Of a stretch of 64,000 bases of DNA, positions 7,664-18,808 are shown piece by piece (within the stretch, counting starts at the first letter, position 1; each line of letters begins with the position of its first letter). The translations under genes and the position numbers were made by a program. Source of the DNA: Actinobacteria bacterium OV320 (lineage in GTDB: Bacteria; Actinomycetota; Actinomycetes; Streptomycetales; Streptomycetaceae); contig LJCX01000028.1 of the NCBI GenBank assembly GCA_001298545.1, positions 558,001 to 622,000 of the forward strand, read 5' to 3'. The notes beneath the pieces are model-generated. The model saw nothing but the letters and a program-made list of their open reading frames with translations. It did no database searches and had not been told where the DNA came from.

Positions 7664-7692
7664 AGATTAGCGCACGACGTGGGCAGTCCCAA
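7664..7692 (-). promoter_or_regulatory. Promoter of tRNA-Ile
   Basis: On the minus strand, -35 TTGGGA (plus 7687-7692) and -10 TAATCT (plus 7664-7669) are separated by exactly 17 bp. Transcription would begin about 35 nt before the mature tRNA. This is the vegetative (HrdB-type) consensus. Confidence 0.6.
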
Positions 7693-7746
7693 AATCGATA
7701 GTCGTGGGGCGCTCAGCAGGGTTTGGAACCGCTGCGACGGCAGAGG

Positions 7747-8538
7747 TCACTCGTCCTCGGCCAGCGTCAGCTCGACGCCGCCGACGAAGCCCGCGGACAG
7801 GTTGTAGATGAACGCGCCGAGCGTCGCGAGCGCCGTCGCGAGGACGACGTCGATGACCGCGATGATCGACGTGAACATCAGGACGTGGGACAGCGACAGG
7901 AACGACTGGAGGTCGAAGCCGTTCGACTCGTTCGAGCCGGTCGCCTCGGAGACCGTGCTGCCGACCGTCGAGAAGACACCCATCGCGTCCATGACCATCC
8001 ACAGGACGGCGGCCGCGACGATGGTGCAGATGCCCAGGGCGATGGAGAGCAGGAAGCTGACCTTCATCACCGACCAGGGGTCGGCCTTCGAAACCCGAAG
8101 CCGCGCCTTGCGCACCCGGGGCGTGGTGCGGGCGCCGGTCCGCGGACGCCGTACGGCGCCGGCCGCGGCCGGCGCCGCGGGCGCCTGGGTCGGGTAGGCC
8201 TGCGGCGGGTGGTAGGGCCCGGCGGGCTGCTGCGGCGGCTGCCGGTCACCGGGGAGCGGCGATGCCTCCTGCTTGGCCTGCGTGCCTCTGGTGTCCGTCA
8301 CGGTTCCCCCCTGGGATCCCTTCGAGCCTTGCGTGTCGGTCGAGGGTGAGGGCGAGTCGGCCGCAGGGGGCTTGATGGCCTTCAACTGGGTCGTGTGGGT
8401 GTCCGCCGCACGCCCCTCGGCACCCCCCGCGCCCCGCGCGTCGGTCGTACGCGCGTCCCCCGCCGGCGCGGCGGAGCCACGGCCGCCGCCGTTCTTTCCC
8501 GTACCGGCAGACGTACCGGCGCCCGTGGCTCCGCTCAC
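7747..8538 (-). CDS. DUF3566 membrane protein downstream of gyrA
   Basis: 263 residues, GTG start at 8538, only 18 bp after gyrA, so very likely co-transcribed with gyrBA. Residues 1-~150 are a disordered Gly/Ala/Pro/Gln-rich cytoplasmic tail. The C-terminal ~110 residues form the DUF3566 domain: a basic lead (RVRKARLRVSKADPWSVMKV), TM segment SFLLSIALGICTIVAAAVLW, an extracytoplasmic loop, and TM segment MFTSIIAVIDVVLATALATL. It ends in FIYNLSAGFVGGVELTLAED. The mycobacterial homologue is Rv0007, also next to gyrA. Function not established. Confidence 0.88.
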   Translation of the reverse strand: MSGATGAGTSAGTGKNGGGRGSAAPAGDARTTDARGAGGAEGRAADTHTTQLKAIKPPAADSPSPSTDTQGSKGSQGGTVTDTRGTQAKQEASPLPGDRQPPQQPAGPYHPPQAYPTQAPAAPAAAGAVRRPRTGARTTPRVRKARLRVSKADPWSVMKVSFLLSIALGICTIVAAAVLWMVMDAMGVFSTVGSTVSEATGSNESNGFDLQSFLSLSHVLMFTSIIAVIDVVLATALATLGAFIYNLSAGFVGGVELTLAEDE

Positions 8539-8556
8539 GATGACTCTCTCCTCGTG

Positions 8557-11151
<2,595 letters not shown>

Positions 11152-11193
11152 TGCTGGTGAGAATCCTTTCTGGTGCGGTCAGCTGAGACCGAC

Positions 11194-13254
11194 TCAGATG
11201 TCGAGGAACCGGACGTCCTTGGCGTTGCGCTGGATGAACGCGCGACGCGCTTCGACGTCCTCGCCCATCAGGACCGAGAACAGGTCGTCGGCCTGGGCGG
11301 CGTCGTCGAGGGTGACCTGGCCGAGGACGCGGTGCTCCTGGTCCATGGTCGTGATGCGCAGCTCCTCGGCGTTCATCTCACCGAGGCCCTTGAAGCGCTG
11401 GATCGAGTCCTCGCGCACGCGCTTGCCGCGCTGGCGGCCCATCTCGAGCAGCGCGTCGCGCTCCCGGTCGGAGTACGCGTACTCGATGTCCTCCCGGCCC
11501 CACTTGATCTTGTAGAGCGGGGGACGGGAGAGGAACACGTGCCCGGCCTCGACCAGCGGCCGCATGAAGCGGAACAGGAAGGTCAGCAGCAGGGTGTTGA
11601 TGTGCTGGCCGTCGACGTCGGCGTCCGCCATCAGGATGATCTTGTGATAGCGGAGCTTGGAGATGTCGAAGTCCTCGTGCACACCGGTGCCGAAGGCGGA
11701 GATCAGCGCCTGGATCTCCTGGTTCTGGAGGATCTTGTCGATCCGCGCCTTCTCGACGTTGAGGATCTTGCCCCGGATCGGGAGGATCGCCTGGTACTGC
11801 GGGTTGCGGCCGGACTTGGCCGAACCGCCGGCGGAGTCACCCTCGACGATGAAGATCTCGCACTTGATGGGGTCGTTCGACTGGCAGTCGGAGAGCTTGC
11901 CCGGCAGGGACGCCGACTCCAGCAGACCCTTGCGGCGGGTCAGGTCGCGGGCCTTGCGGGCCGCCACGCGCGCGGTGGCCGCCTGGATGCCCTTGCGGAC
12001 GATGTCCGCCGCCTCCACCGGGTTGCGGTCCAGCCAGTCGTTGAGGTGCTCGTAGACCGCCTTCTGGACGAAGGTCTTCGCCTCCGTGTTGCCCAGCTTG
12101 GTCTTCGTCTGGCCCTCGAACTGGGGCTCGCTCAGCTTGACCGAGATGATCGCCGTCAGACCCTCGCGGATGTCGTCACCCGTGAGGTTGTCGTCCTTCT
12201 CGCGCAGCAGCTTCTTGTCCCGCGCGTACTTGTTGACCAGGTTCGTCAGCGCCGAGCGGAAGCCCTCCTCGTGGGTGCCGCCCTCATGCGTGTGGATGAT
12301 GTTGGCGAAGGAGTACACGCCCTCGCTGTAACCGCTGTTCCACTGCATGGCGACTTCGAGGGAGAGGCTCTTCTCCTTGTCCTCCGCCTCGAGGTCGATC
12401 ACCGTCGGGTGCACCACGTCGCCCTTGCGGGAGTTGAGGTACTTCACGAAGTCGACGATGCCGCCCTCGTAGTGGTACGTGACGGTCTTGACCTCGTCCT
12501 TCTCGTCCGCACCCGCCTCGTCCGCACCGGCGGTGGCCTTCGCCGACTCGCGCTCGTCGGTGAGCTTGATGGTCAGACCCTTGTTGAGGAACGCCATCTC
12601 CTGGAAACGCCGCGAGAGCGTCTCGAAGGAGTACTCCGTGGTCTCGAAGATGTCGGCGTCGGCCCAGAAGGTGACCGAGGTGCCCGTCTCGTCCGTGGCC
12701 TCGTGCTTGACGAGCGGGGCCGTCGGGACGCCCATCTTGTAGTCCTGCGTGTGGCGGTGGCCGTCGGTCTTCACCTCGACCGCGACCTTGCTCGACAGGG
12801 CGTTCACGACCGATACGCCCACGCCGTGCAGACCACCGGAGACCGCGTAGCCGCCGCCGCCGAACTTGCCGCCCGCGTGCAGCACGGTCAGCACGACCTC
12901 GAGGGCGGGCTTGCCCTCGGACGCGACGATGCCCACCGGGATACCGCGGCCGTTGTCGATGACGCGGACACCCCCGTCGGCCAGGATCGTCACGTCGATG
13001 GTGTCCGCGTGGCCGGCCAGCGCCTCGTCGACCGAGTTGTCGACGACCTCGTACACGAGGTGGTGCAGGCCGCGCTCGCCGGTCGAGCCGATGTACATAC
13101 CGGGTCGCTTACGGACCGCGTCCAGACCCTCGAGGACGGTAATGGCGCTGGCGTCGTACGAGGTGGTGACCTCGCTGGTCGAGGCGGCTGCCCCGCCGCT
13201 CGCGCCGGCGTCGGTGGACGGGATGTTCTCGTTGGGGTTGCCGGAATCGGCCAC
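11194..13254 (-). CDS. gyrB: DNA gyrase subunit B
   Basis: 686 residues from GTG 13254 (VADSGNPNENIPS), chosen over the open frame to 13374 because AAAGG lies upstream and the Streptomyces family begins here. ATPase subunit of gyrase: GHKL motifs EVVDNSVDEALAG (catalytic Glu and Asn), DNGRGIPVG and LHAGGKFGGGGYAVSGGLHG. TOPRIM motifs EGDSAGGSAKSGR and DADVDG follow, then the GyrB C-terminal GyrA-binding region ending in RFLDI. The ~35-residue Ser/Ala-rich N-terminal extension is typical for the genus. Confidence 0.97.
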   Translation of the reverse strand: MADSGNPNENIPSTDAGASGGAAASTSEVTTSYDASAITVLEGLDAVRKRPGMYIGSTGERGLHHLVYEVVDNSVDEALAGHADTIDVTILADGGVRVIDNGRGIPVGIVASEGKPALEVVLTVLHAGGKFGGGGYAVSGGLHGVGVSVVNALSSKVAVEVKTDGHRHTQDYKMGVPTAPLVKHEATDETGTSVTFWADADIFETTEYSFETLSRRFQEMAFLNKGLTIKLTDERESAKATAGADEAGADEKDEVKTVTYHYEGGIVDFVKYLNSRKGDVVHPTVIDLEAEDKEKSLSLEVAMQWNSGYSEGVYSFANIIHTHEGGTHEEGFRSALTNLVNKYARDKKLLREKDDNLTGDDIREGLTAIISVKLSEPQFEGQTKTKLGNTEAKTFVQKAVYEHLNDWLDRNPVEAADIVRKGIQAATARVAARKARDLTRRKGLLESASLPGKLSDCQSNDPIKCEIFIVEGDSAGGSAKSGRNPQYQAILPIRGKILNVEKARIDKILQNQEIQALISAFGTGVHEDFDISKLRYHKIILMADADVDGQHINTLLLTFLFRFMRPLVEAGHVFLSRPPLYKIKWGREDIEYAYSDRERDALLEMGRQRGKRVREDSIQRFKGLGEMNAEELRITTMDQEHRVLGQVTLDDAAQADDLFSVLMGEDVEARRAFIQRNAKDVRFLDI

Positions 13255-13652
13255 GAAGCGCCCTTTCTGGCACAGCACCAGCCAGGCTCGTCGGCAGGTT
13301 GCCGGAGCGGCTGCGGCATGTTGCGTTGGTAAGCCTTGATCAGCGTTGCTCAGCTTCTCCCGGGCGGTCCCCACGTTCGGGGCGGGATTGGCTTCCAGTC
13401 TACCGGTAGCACTGACACTGATGGGGGTTTGCCGGTACCTGAGTCCGCATGTGCCGCCCTCAACCGGTCTCTTCCGGGTCCCGATATACGGAAGGGGGCT
13501 CCAAGAGGCTCACGGAGGCACTCAGCGCTTCCGGGTGTCAACCCTTGGCTACTTGGGAGTCACGTCCGGATTCGCACCCGCACGCAGGCACACACGACGA
13601 AGGCCGGGCGGTTCCCGCAGGACCCTCCCGGCCTCGAAAAGCGTGACGCACG
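13255..13652. other. gyrB upstream region
   Basis: 398 bases without a convincing gene. The minus strand should contain the gyrB promoter and a ~100-nt or longer leader; no textbook -35/-10 pair was found. A TACCGGTA palindrome lies at 13400-13407. The distal end holds the dciA terminator (13601-13634). Confidence 0.4.
13601..13634 (-). terminator. Hairpin downstream of dciA (DUF721)
   Basis: Stem AGGCCGGG / CCCGGCCT (13601-13608 and 13627-13634) with an 18-nt loop, 18 bp beyond the dciA stop codon on the minus strand. A second small inverted repeat, GTGACG-CA-CGTCAC, overlaps the stop codon itself. Confidence 0.6.
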
Positions 13653-14186
13653 TCACCCGTAGGTGTCGCCGGGACCAGTGCTCCCAGGGGCCCTGAGGGG
13701 GCCGTAGCGGCGTGCGGGGCCGTTGGGACCGAGCACCTTGATCTGGCGCACCGTCCCGTGGCCCAGATCCTCGTTGAGGCGCGCGACCACGGTCGGCGCG
13801 AGCAGCCGCAGGTTCGTCGCCCAGGCCGTGGAGTCACAGCGCACGATCAGCGCCCGCTCGTCCTCGTCGTACTTCTCCGGCACGCAGTGCTTGGCCACGT
13901 CCTCGCCGACGATCTGCGGCCACCGGCCCATCACACCGCCCACCGCCGCCGGCGCCTCCCACCCGCGCTCGTTGAGCAGCCGGTTGATCGCCGCGCCCAG
14001 CGCCATGGGATCGCGGCCGTCCGCGCGCGCGCCGGAGCGCAGGCCGCCGCCGCGCCGTGCCTGCTTCTTCTGCTGAGCCGCGTCCCCACGCGCGCGTGCC
14101 TGCTCGCGGGCCGCCCTGAGCGCCACCCGCGCGAGGTCGACGCCGGACGGCTCGGGGGCCCGCTTCGGGGGCTCCTCGGCGGTCAT
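13653..14186 (-). CDS. DUF721 / DciA-like protein
   Basis: 177 residues. The C-terminal half is the DUF721 (DciA) domain: LGAAINRLLNERGWEAPAAV, MGRWPQIVGEDVAKHC, LIVRCDSTAWATNLRLLAP and VVARLNEDLGHGTVRQIKVL. DciA proteins load or assist the replicative helicase DnaB in bacteria without DnaC/DnaI, which fits a position among dnaA, dnaN and recF. The N-terminal ~60 residues are charged and low in complexity. Its ATG overlaps the recF stop as ATGA, so translation is coupled to recF. The helicase-loader role in Streptomyces is inferred from the family. Confidence 0.9.
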   Translation of the reverse strand: MTAEEPPKRAPEPSGVDLARVALRAAREQARARGDAAQQKKQARRGGGLRSGARADGRDPMALGAAINRLLNERGWEAPAAVGGVMGRWPQIVGEDVAKHCVPEKYDEDERALIVRCDSTAWATNLRLLAPTVVARLNEDLGHGTVRQIKVLGPNGPARRYGPLRAPGSTGPGDTYG

Positions 14187-15304
14187 ACGCGCTCCACCGT
14201 CCCCTCGGTCACGGCGTACCTGGCCCCCGCGAGCACATGCGGCACGTCGTCGTCGACCGCCGCCGTCACCAGCACCTGCTCACCGGGCGCCACCAGCTCG
14301 GCCAGCCGTTCCCGCCGACGGACGTCCAGCTCCGCGAAGACGTCGTCCAGGACCAGCACCGGCTCATTGCCCTCGGCCCGCAGCAGGTCGTACGAGGCCA
14401 GCCGCAGCGCCAGCGCGTACGACCAGGACTCGCCGTGGGAGGCGTACCCCTTGGCGGGCAGCTGGCCGAGCTTGAGAACCACGTCGTCCCGATGCGGGCC
14501 GACCAGGGTCACGCCCCGCTCGATCTCCTGCTTGCGGACGTCCGCGAGCGCGGCCATCAGCTGCCCGTAGAGGTCCTCACGCGTGTGTGCCTCACCGGGC
14601 GCGGACGGCTTGTACTCCAGGGCCACCGGACCGCCGCCGGGCGCCAGCTGCTCGTACGCCTTGTCGGCGAGCGGCTGGATCGCGGCGACCAGGTCGAGGC
14701 GCTGGGCGAGCAACTCGGCGCCCACGCGCGCGAGGTGCTGGTCCCACACGTCGAGGGTCGACAGGTCCATGGAGCGGCCGCCGTGCCGTCGCGCGAGCGC
14801 GGCCGACTTGAGGAGCGTGTTGCGCTGCTTGAGGACCCGCTCGTAGTCCGAGCGCACGCCCGCCATCCGCGGGGAGCGCGCGGTGATCAGCTCGTCGAGG
14901 AAACGGCGCCGCTCACCGGGATCGCCCTTGATCAGCGCGAGATCCTCGGGCGCGAACAGCACGGTCCGTACGATGCCCAGCACATCACGGGGTCTGACCT
15001 GCGAGGACCTGTTGATGCGGGCACGGTTGGCCTTGCCCGGGTTCAGCTCCAGCTCGATCAGCTGCTGTCGCTCGCCCTGCCTGATCTGCGCCCGGATGAT
15101 CGCGCGGTCGGCGCCCATGCGCACCAGGGGCGCGTCCGAGGCGACCCGGTGGCTGCCGAGGGTGGCGAGGTAGCCGACGGCCTCGACGAGGTTCGTCTTG
15201 CCCTGCCCGTTGGGGCCCACGAACGAGGTGACGCCCGGGTCGAGCGGAACCTCGACCCGGGCGTACGAGCGGAAGTCGGCCAGCGACAGATGCGTGACGT
15301 GCAT
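14183..15304 (-). CDS. recF: DNA replication and repair ATPase RecF
   Basis: 373 residues, the usual RecF length. SMC-like ABC ATPase that helps load RecA at gaps. Walker A GPNGQGKTNLVEAVGYLATL lies near residues 30-49, signature-like region KGDPGERRRFLDELI, and Walker B LVLDDVFAELD near the C terminus. ATG 15304 gives the typical MHVTHLSLADFRSY N terminus. The downstream dciA start overlaps its stop by 4 bp. Confidence 0.97.
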   Translation of the reverse strand: MHVTHLSLADFRSYARVEVPLDPGVTSFVGPNGQGKTNLVEAVGYLATLGSHRVASDAPLVRMGADRAIIRAQIRQGERQQLIELELNPGKANRARINRSSQVRPRDVLGIVRTVLFAPEDLALIKGDPGERRRFLDELITARSPRMAGVRSDYERVLKQRNTLLKSAALARRHGGRSMDLSTLDVWDQHLARVGAELLAQRLDLVAAIQPLADKAYEQLAPGGGPVALEYKPSAPGEAHTREDLYGQLMAALADVRKQEIERGVTLVGPHRDDVVLKLGQLPAKGYASHGESWSYALALRLASYDLLRAEGNEPVLVLDDVFAELDVRRRERLAELVAPGEQVLVTAAVDDDVPHVLAGARYAVTEGTVERV

Positions 15305-15356
15305 GGTCGTTCGCCGACCTCCCCCAGGGTTGTGGATCGCGGAGCGACCCTGTGGA

Positions 15357-16232
15357 CTACTTCTTCTCGACCGCGTGGCCGCCGAACTGGTTGCGCAGCG
15401 CCGCGATCATCTTCATCTGCGGCGAGTCCTCCTGGCGGGAGGCGAACCGCGCGAACAGCGAGGCCGTGATGGCCGGCAGCGGCACGGCGTTGTCGATCGC
15501 GGCCTCGACCGTCCAGCGGCCCTCGCCGGAGTCCTGGGCGAAGCCGCGCAGCCTGTCGAGGTGCTCGTCCTCGTCGAGGGCGTTGACGGCCAGGTCGAGC
15601 AGCCAGGACCGGATGACCGTGCCCTCCTGCCAGGAGCGGAAGACCTCGCGCACGTCCGTGACGGAGTCGACCTTCTCCAGCAGCTCCCAGCCCTCGGCGT
15701 AGGCCTGCATCATGGCGTACTCGATGCCGTTGTGGACCATCTTCGCGAAGTGGCCGGCGCCGACCTTGCCGGCGTGCACCGCGCCGAAGTCGCCCTCGGG
15801 CTTGAGCGCGTCGAAGACGGGCTGCACCTTGGCCACGTGCTCGGCGTCTCCGCCGTACATCAGCGCGTAGCCGTTCTCCAGGCCCCAGACACCGCCGGAG
15901 ACGCCGCAGTCGACGAAGCCGATGCCCTTGGCTGCCAGTTCCCCGGCGTGCTTCTCGTCGTCCGTCCAGCGGGAGTTGCCGCCGTCCACGACGACGTCGC
16001 CCGGCTCCAGCAGCTCGGCGAGCTCGTCGACGGTCGACTGGGTGGCGGCGCCTGCCGGGACCATCACCCAGACCACGCGCGGGCCCTCGAGCTTGCCCAC
16101 AAGCTCTTCGAGGCTGTGGACATCGGCGAGGTCCGGGTTGCGGTCGTATCCGACGACGGTGTGGCCGGCGCGGCGGATCCGCTCGCGCATGTTGCCGCCC
16201 ATCTTGCCGAGGCCGACGAGACCGAGCTCCAT
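15357..16232 (-). CDS. gnd: 6-phosphogluconate dehydrogenase, decarboxylating (short form)
   Basis: 291 residues. Oxidatively decarboxylates 6-phosphogluconate to ribulose 5-phosphate. N-terminal Rossmann motif GLVGLGKMGGNMRERI, then VMVPAG, DGGNSRWTDD, CGVSGGVWGLENGYALMYGG, and the catalytic helix HAGKVGAGHFAKMVHNGIEYAMM carrying Lys and His. The ~300-residue form lacks the long C-terminal tail of the ~470-residue NADP enzymes and corresponds to the class often using NAD; cofactor choice cannot be settled by eye. Placement between recF and dnaN is typical of Streptomyces. Confidence 0.94.
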   Translation of the reverse strand: MELGLVGLGKMGGNMRERIRRAGHTVVGYDRNPDLADVHSLEELVGKLEGPRVVWVMVPAGAATQSTVDELAELLEPGDVVVDGGNSRWTDDEKHAGELAAKGIGFVDCGVSGGVWGLENGYALMYGGDAEHVAKVQPVFDALKPEGDFGAVHAGKVGAGHFAKMVHNGIEYAMMQAYAEGWELLEKVDSVTDVREVFRSWQEGTVIRSWLLDLAVNALDEDEHLDRLRGFAQDSGEGRWTVEAAIDNAVPLPAITASLFARFASRQEDSPQMKMIAALRNQFGGHAVEKK

Positions 16233-16385
16233 CAGTTGTTCCTTAAGTCGCTGTGTGGCGTGTGGGGCACCTTCGTACCCATGTCCGAGCCTAAACCCGG
16301 ACGGTCACGCACACCTGTGGGCATACGCGCTCAGACGTACGACCCCACCTGGGGATTCACCGGTGGCTTCTCCCCAGGGACCGCC

Positions 16386-16414
16386 CCGGTCGTCCACCGC
16401 CTGTGGACGACCGG
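16386..16414. repeat. Inverted repeat with two DnaA-box-like sites downstream of dnaN
   Basis: Perfect 12-bp arms CCGGTCGTCCAC and GTGGACGACCGG separated by 5 nt, located 20 bp after the dnaN stop. Each arm contains a DnaA-box-like 9-mer (TCGTCCACC at 16390-16398; TGTGGACGA at 16402-16410). It could act as a dnaN terminator hairpin, a DnaA site, or both. Confidence 0.55.
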
Positions 16415-16433
16415 TCGGATCACGGCACGAGCG

Positions 16434-17564
16434 TCAGCCGCTGAGACGCACCGGCATGATCAGGTACTTGTAGGCCTCGTCCGCCTCCGCGTCCAGCGCC
16501 GGCTTGCCGCTGAGCAGCGCGGGCTTCGTGGACGTCGTGAAGGACAGCTGGGCGACCGGGGAGTCGATGGCGCTCAGGCCGTCCAGCAGGAAGGTCGGGT
16601 TGAAGGCGATCGAGATGTCGTCGCCCTCGAGCTGGGCGTCGACCCGCTCCACAGCCTGTGCGTCGTCACTGGAGCCGGCCTCCAGGATGAGCACGCCCTG
16701 CTCGAAGCTGAGCCGCACCGGGGTGTTGCGCTCGGCGACCAGGGCCACACGCTTGACGGCCTCCACGAAGGGGGCGGTCTCGATCACGGCGACGGAGTTG
16801 AACTCGGTCGGGAACAGCGTGCGGTACTTCGGGAGGTCGCCCTCCAGAAGGCGGGTCGTCGTACGCCGTCCCGCGCCCTCGAAACCGATCAGGCCCTCGC
16901 CCGCGCCGGATCCGGAGAGCGCCAGGATGACGCTGTCGCCGCTCGTGAGCGCCTTGGCGGTGTCCAGGAGCGTCTTGGCGGGCACCAGGGCGACCGCGGA
17001 GGCGTCCGGGTTCTCCGGCTTCCACAGGAACTCGCGGACCGCGAAGCGGTAGCGGTCGGTGGAGGCCAGCGTGACCGTGTCGCCCTCGATCTCGATGCGC
17101 ACACCGGTGAGCACCGGCAGCGTGTCGTCACGGCCGGCGGCGATGGCGACCTGGGCGGCCGCGGAGGCGAAGACCTCGCCGGGGACCGTGCCCGTCGCGT
17201 TCGGCATCTGCGGCAGGGACGGGTACTCCTCCACAGGCAGTGTGTGGAGGGTGAACCGCGAGGAACCGCAGACCACCGTCGCCCGTACACCGTCTGTGGA
17301 GATCTCCACCGGGCGGTTGGGCAGCGCACGGCAGATGTCCGCGAGCAGACGGCCGGAGACGAGGACCGTGCCCTCCTCCTCGACCTCGGTGTCCACGGAG
17401 ACCCGCGCGGAGACCTCGTAGTCGAAGCTGGACAGGCTCAGCTGGCCGTCCTCCGCCTTCAGCAGCAGGCCGGCGAGGACAGGCGCCGGCGGACGGGCCG
17501 GGAGGCTGCGTGCCGCCCAGGCCACGGCCTCCGCGAGTACGTCGCGTTCCACCCGGATCTTCAC
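16434..17564 (-). CDS. dnaN: DNA polymerase III beta subunit (sliding clamp)
   Basis: 376 residues from GTG 17564 (VKIRVERDVLAEAVAWAAR). AGGAGG precedes it, and the longer open frame (to 17678) lacks such a signal. The three clamp domains are visible: residues ~1-120 (ADICRALPNRPVEISTDG), ~125-245 (PVLTGVRIEIEGDTVTLAST DRYRFAV) and ~250-376, ending in YLIMPVRLSG, the usual clamp C terminus. The gene is transcribed away from oriC on the leading strand. Confidence 0.97.
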   Translation of the reverse strand: MKIRVERDVLAEAVAWAARSLPARPPAPVLAGLLLKAEDGQLSLSSFDYEVSARVSVDTEVEEEGTVLVSGRLLADICRALPNRPVEISTDGVRATVVCGSSRFTLHTLPVEEYPSLPQMPNATGTVPGEVFASAAAQVAIAAGRDDTLPVLTGVRIEIEGDTVTLASTDRYRFAVREFLWKPENPDASAVALVPAKTLLDTAKALTSGDSVILALSGSGAGEGLIGFEGAGRRTTTRLLEGDLPKYRTLFPTEFNSVAVIETAPFVEAVKRVALVAERNTPVRLSFEQGVLILEAGSSDDAQAVERVDAQLEGDDISIAFNPTFLLDGLSAIDSPVAQLSFTTSTKPALLSGKPALDAEADEAYKYLIMPVRLSG

Positions 17565-17794
17565 TCTTGCCGCCTCCTGCTGTTGCCGGCGCTTCTCGCC
17601 CTGCCTGGCCTTCGTCGTCTGTCTCGGTGTGGTCGGCCCCGACGAGGGGCAGGACCAACGGGGACCAGTCTGACGCACCGCACTGACAGTCGGTGCCCCT
17701 CGGGGTCAAGTCGTGACGAGGGGCAGCCGGGCACCGAGGAGCGAGTTGTGCACAGGACCCCCTTCTAAACGGATTTCTCGCTCTCTCTAGTTGG

Positions 17795-17828
17795 GAGTAG
17801 TAGTAGGGGCTGTGGATACAGTGGATAA
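17795..17828 (+). promoter_or_regulatory. Candidate DnaA-trio unwinding element
   Basis: Reads GAG-TAG-TAG-TAG (17795-17806), GGGC (17807-17810), then DnaA-box-like TGTGGATAC (17811-17819) and AGTGGATAA (17820-17828). Triplets, a GC spacer and adjacent boxes in this order match the basal origin unwinding module described in Bacillus subtilis, where DnaA loads onto single-stranded TAG triplets. The match is seen; the function here is inferred. Confidence 0.5.
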
Positions 17829-18408
17829 CCGTGTTTTCGCAGCTCAGAGGCGGAATTTTATCCACCGGGCCTGTGGGCGGAGGCGGTGGACAACCGGGGC
17901 CTTCTGTGGAGAACAGAAAGTTCTGCACACGCCGTGCACAGGCTGAGGCGAGTTCTCCCCAGCGGCGTCCCCAGGTTTACCCACCTTTCCCACAGGGCAA
18001 CCCGGCACCTTCGTGTGACGCCTTTCACTCGACCCGGTGAGGAGGCGCGCCGTGTTGCCGAACAGTGGACAGACATGTGGAGAAGCCCGAGATCGCTGGG
18101 GACAACGGGCCGCAGCCTGTGGGTTGTCGGTGGACAACTTCGTGCACAGCCTGTGGATCATTTATTTGTCCACAGCCTGTGGAGATCCTTCGTCCACGAA
18201 TCCACAGCCAGGTGACCTGCTCCGATGGTCCCGCACCGGCGGCGCCTGTGGACACAGTCTGGACAACTTCCCAGTCCCCAGGGTGTGGACGGGAAAAAGT
18301 CACCGAATCTGTGGAGAGTGGCCGTAACCCGGCCGTTAATCGAACAACGGGTGAGCGGTGGACGACCGTTGGCAGGCGAGGTCCGGCCCGGCTCCGGTGC
18401 CGTTTCGG

Positions 18409-18507
18409 CTCGGGAGCGGCCTCGGATCGGCTTGAGATCGGCCTCGGATCGGCTTGAGAGCGGCTTGAGATTGGCTCGGGATCGGCACGGGATGAGCCTC
18501 GGATCGA
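18409..18507. repeat. Nine 11-bp tandem repeats at the dnaA-proximal edge of oriC
   Basis: Nine contiguous 11-mers: CTCGGGAGCGG, CCTCGGATCGG, CTTGAGATCGG, CCTCGGATCGG, CTTGAGAGCGG, CTTGAGATTGG, CTCGGGATCGG, CACGGGATGAG and CCTCGGATCGA. Consensus is CYTSRGATCGG, with C1, G6 and A7 invariant. The period is close to one helical turn. The array begins 44 bp beyond the last DnaA box. Not a coding pattern I can support on either strand. Confidence 0.9.
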
Positions 18508-18740
18508 CCTCGCGGCTGCCCGCGCCGGGCACTGCGTCAAGCCCTGGAGCGGGCGCCGGGCCAAGCTCGACAGCGCGCTCTGGATCAAGCCCGGGTTCGG
18601 CCGCTGTCGCCTCGCCGCGCCCGCCCGCCCCGTCGACGAGGGTCCACAGGCTCGGCGCGTCCCGCCCCCGCCCCGTCCCGCCCCGCGCCGCGCTGGGCCG
18701 CGCCGCCCCGCGCTGGGCCGCGCCGCGCCCGGGAACGACG

Positions 18741-18776
18741 GAGGGCGCCCCCGGATCTCCCTCCGGGGGCGCCCTC
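18741..18776 (-). terminator. dnaA terminator
   Basis: Perfect 14-bp stem GAGGGCGCCCCCGG / CCGGGGGCGCCCTC (18741-18754 and 18763-18776) with an 8-nt loop, 33 bp beyond the dnaA stop on the minus strand. The preceding DNA (18691-18726) has a 20-bp direct duplication of a CGCTGGGCCG-containing unit. Confidence 0.75.
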
Positions 18777-18808
18777 AGCGACGTCTGTGAGGCGTTCTGC
18801 GGTGCCGT

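Larger units (their letters stand above)
17565..18808. other. oriC: Chromosomal replication origin oriC
   Basis: 1,244-bp dnaN-dnaA intergenic region packed with DnaA boxes (Streptomyces consensus TTGTCCACA). Clear boxes or one/two-mismatch variants, both orientations: 17811-17819, 17820-17828, 17858-17866, 17885-17893, 17905-17913, 18064-18072, 18076-18084, 18129-18137, 18152-18160, 18166-18174 (perfect TTGTCCACA), 18178-18186, 18198-18206, 18247-18255, 18258-18266, 18284-18292, 18310-18318 and 18357-18365. They form a left group and a right group separated by ~150 bp, as known for Streptomyces origins with about 19 boxes. A TAG-triplet element flanks the left boxes, and an 11-bp tandem repeat lies between the right boxes and dnaA. 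Confidence 0.96.

Noticed and set aside
15331..15359. TGTGGATCG and TGTGGACTA between gnd and recF as DnaA boxes
   Set aside because: Two or more mismatches at important positions and no clustering; not called.
18025..18588. 187-codon minus-strand frame across oriC with repeated Asp-Pro-Ile-Ser-Ser-Arg-Ser units
   Set aside because: The peptide repeat is simply the 11-bp DNA array translated; it spans DnaA boxes and has no start signal.
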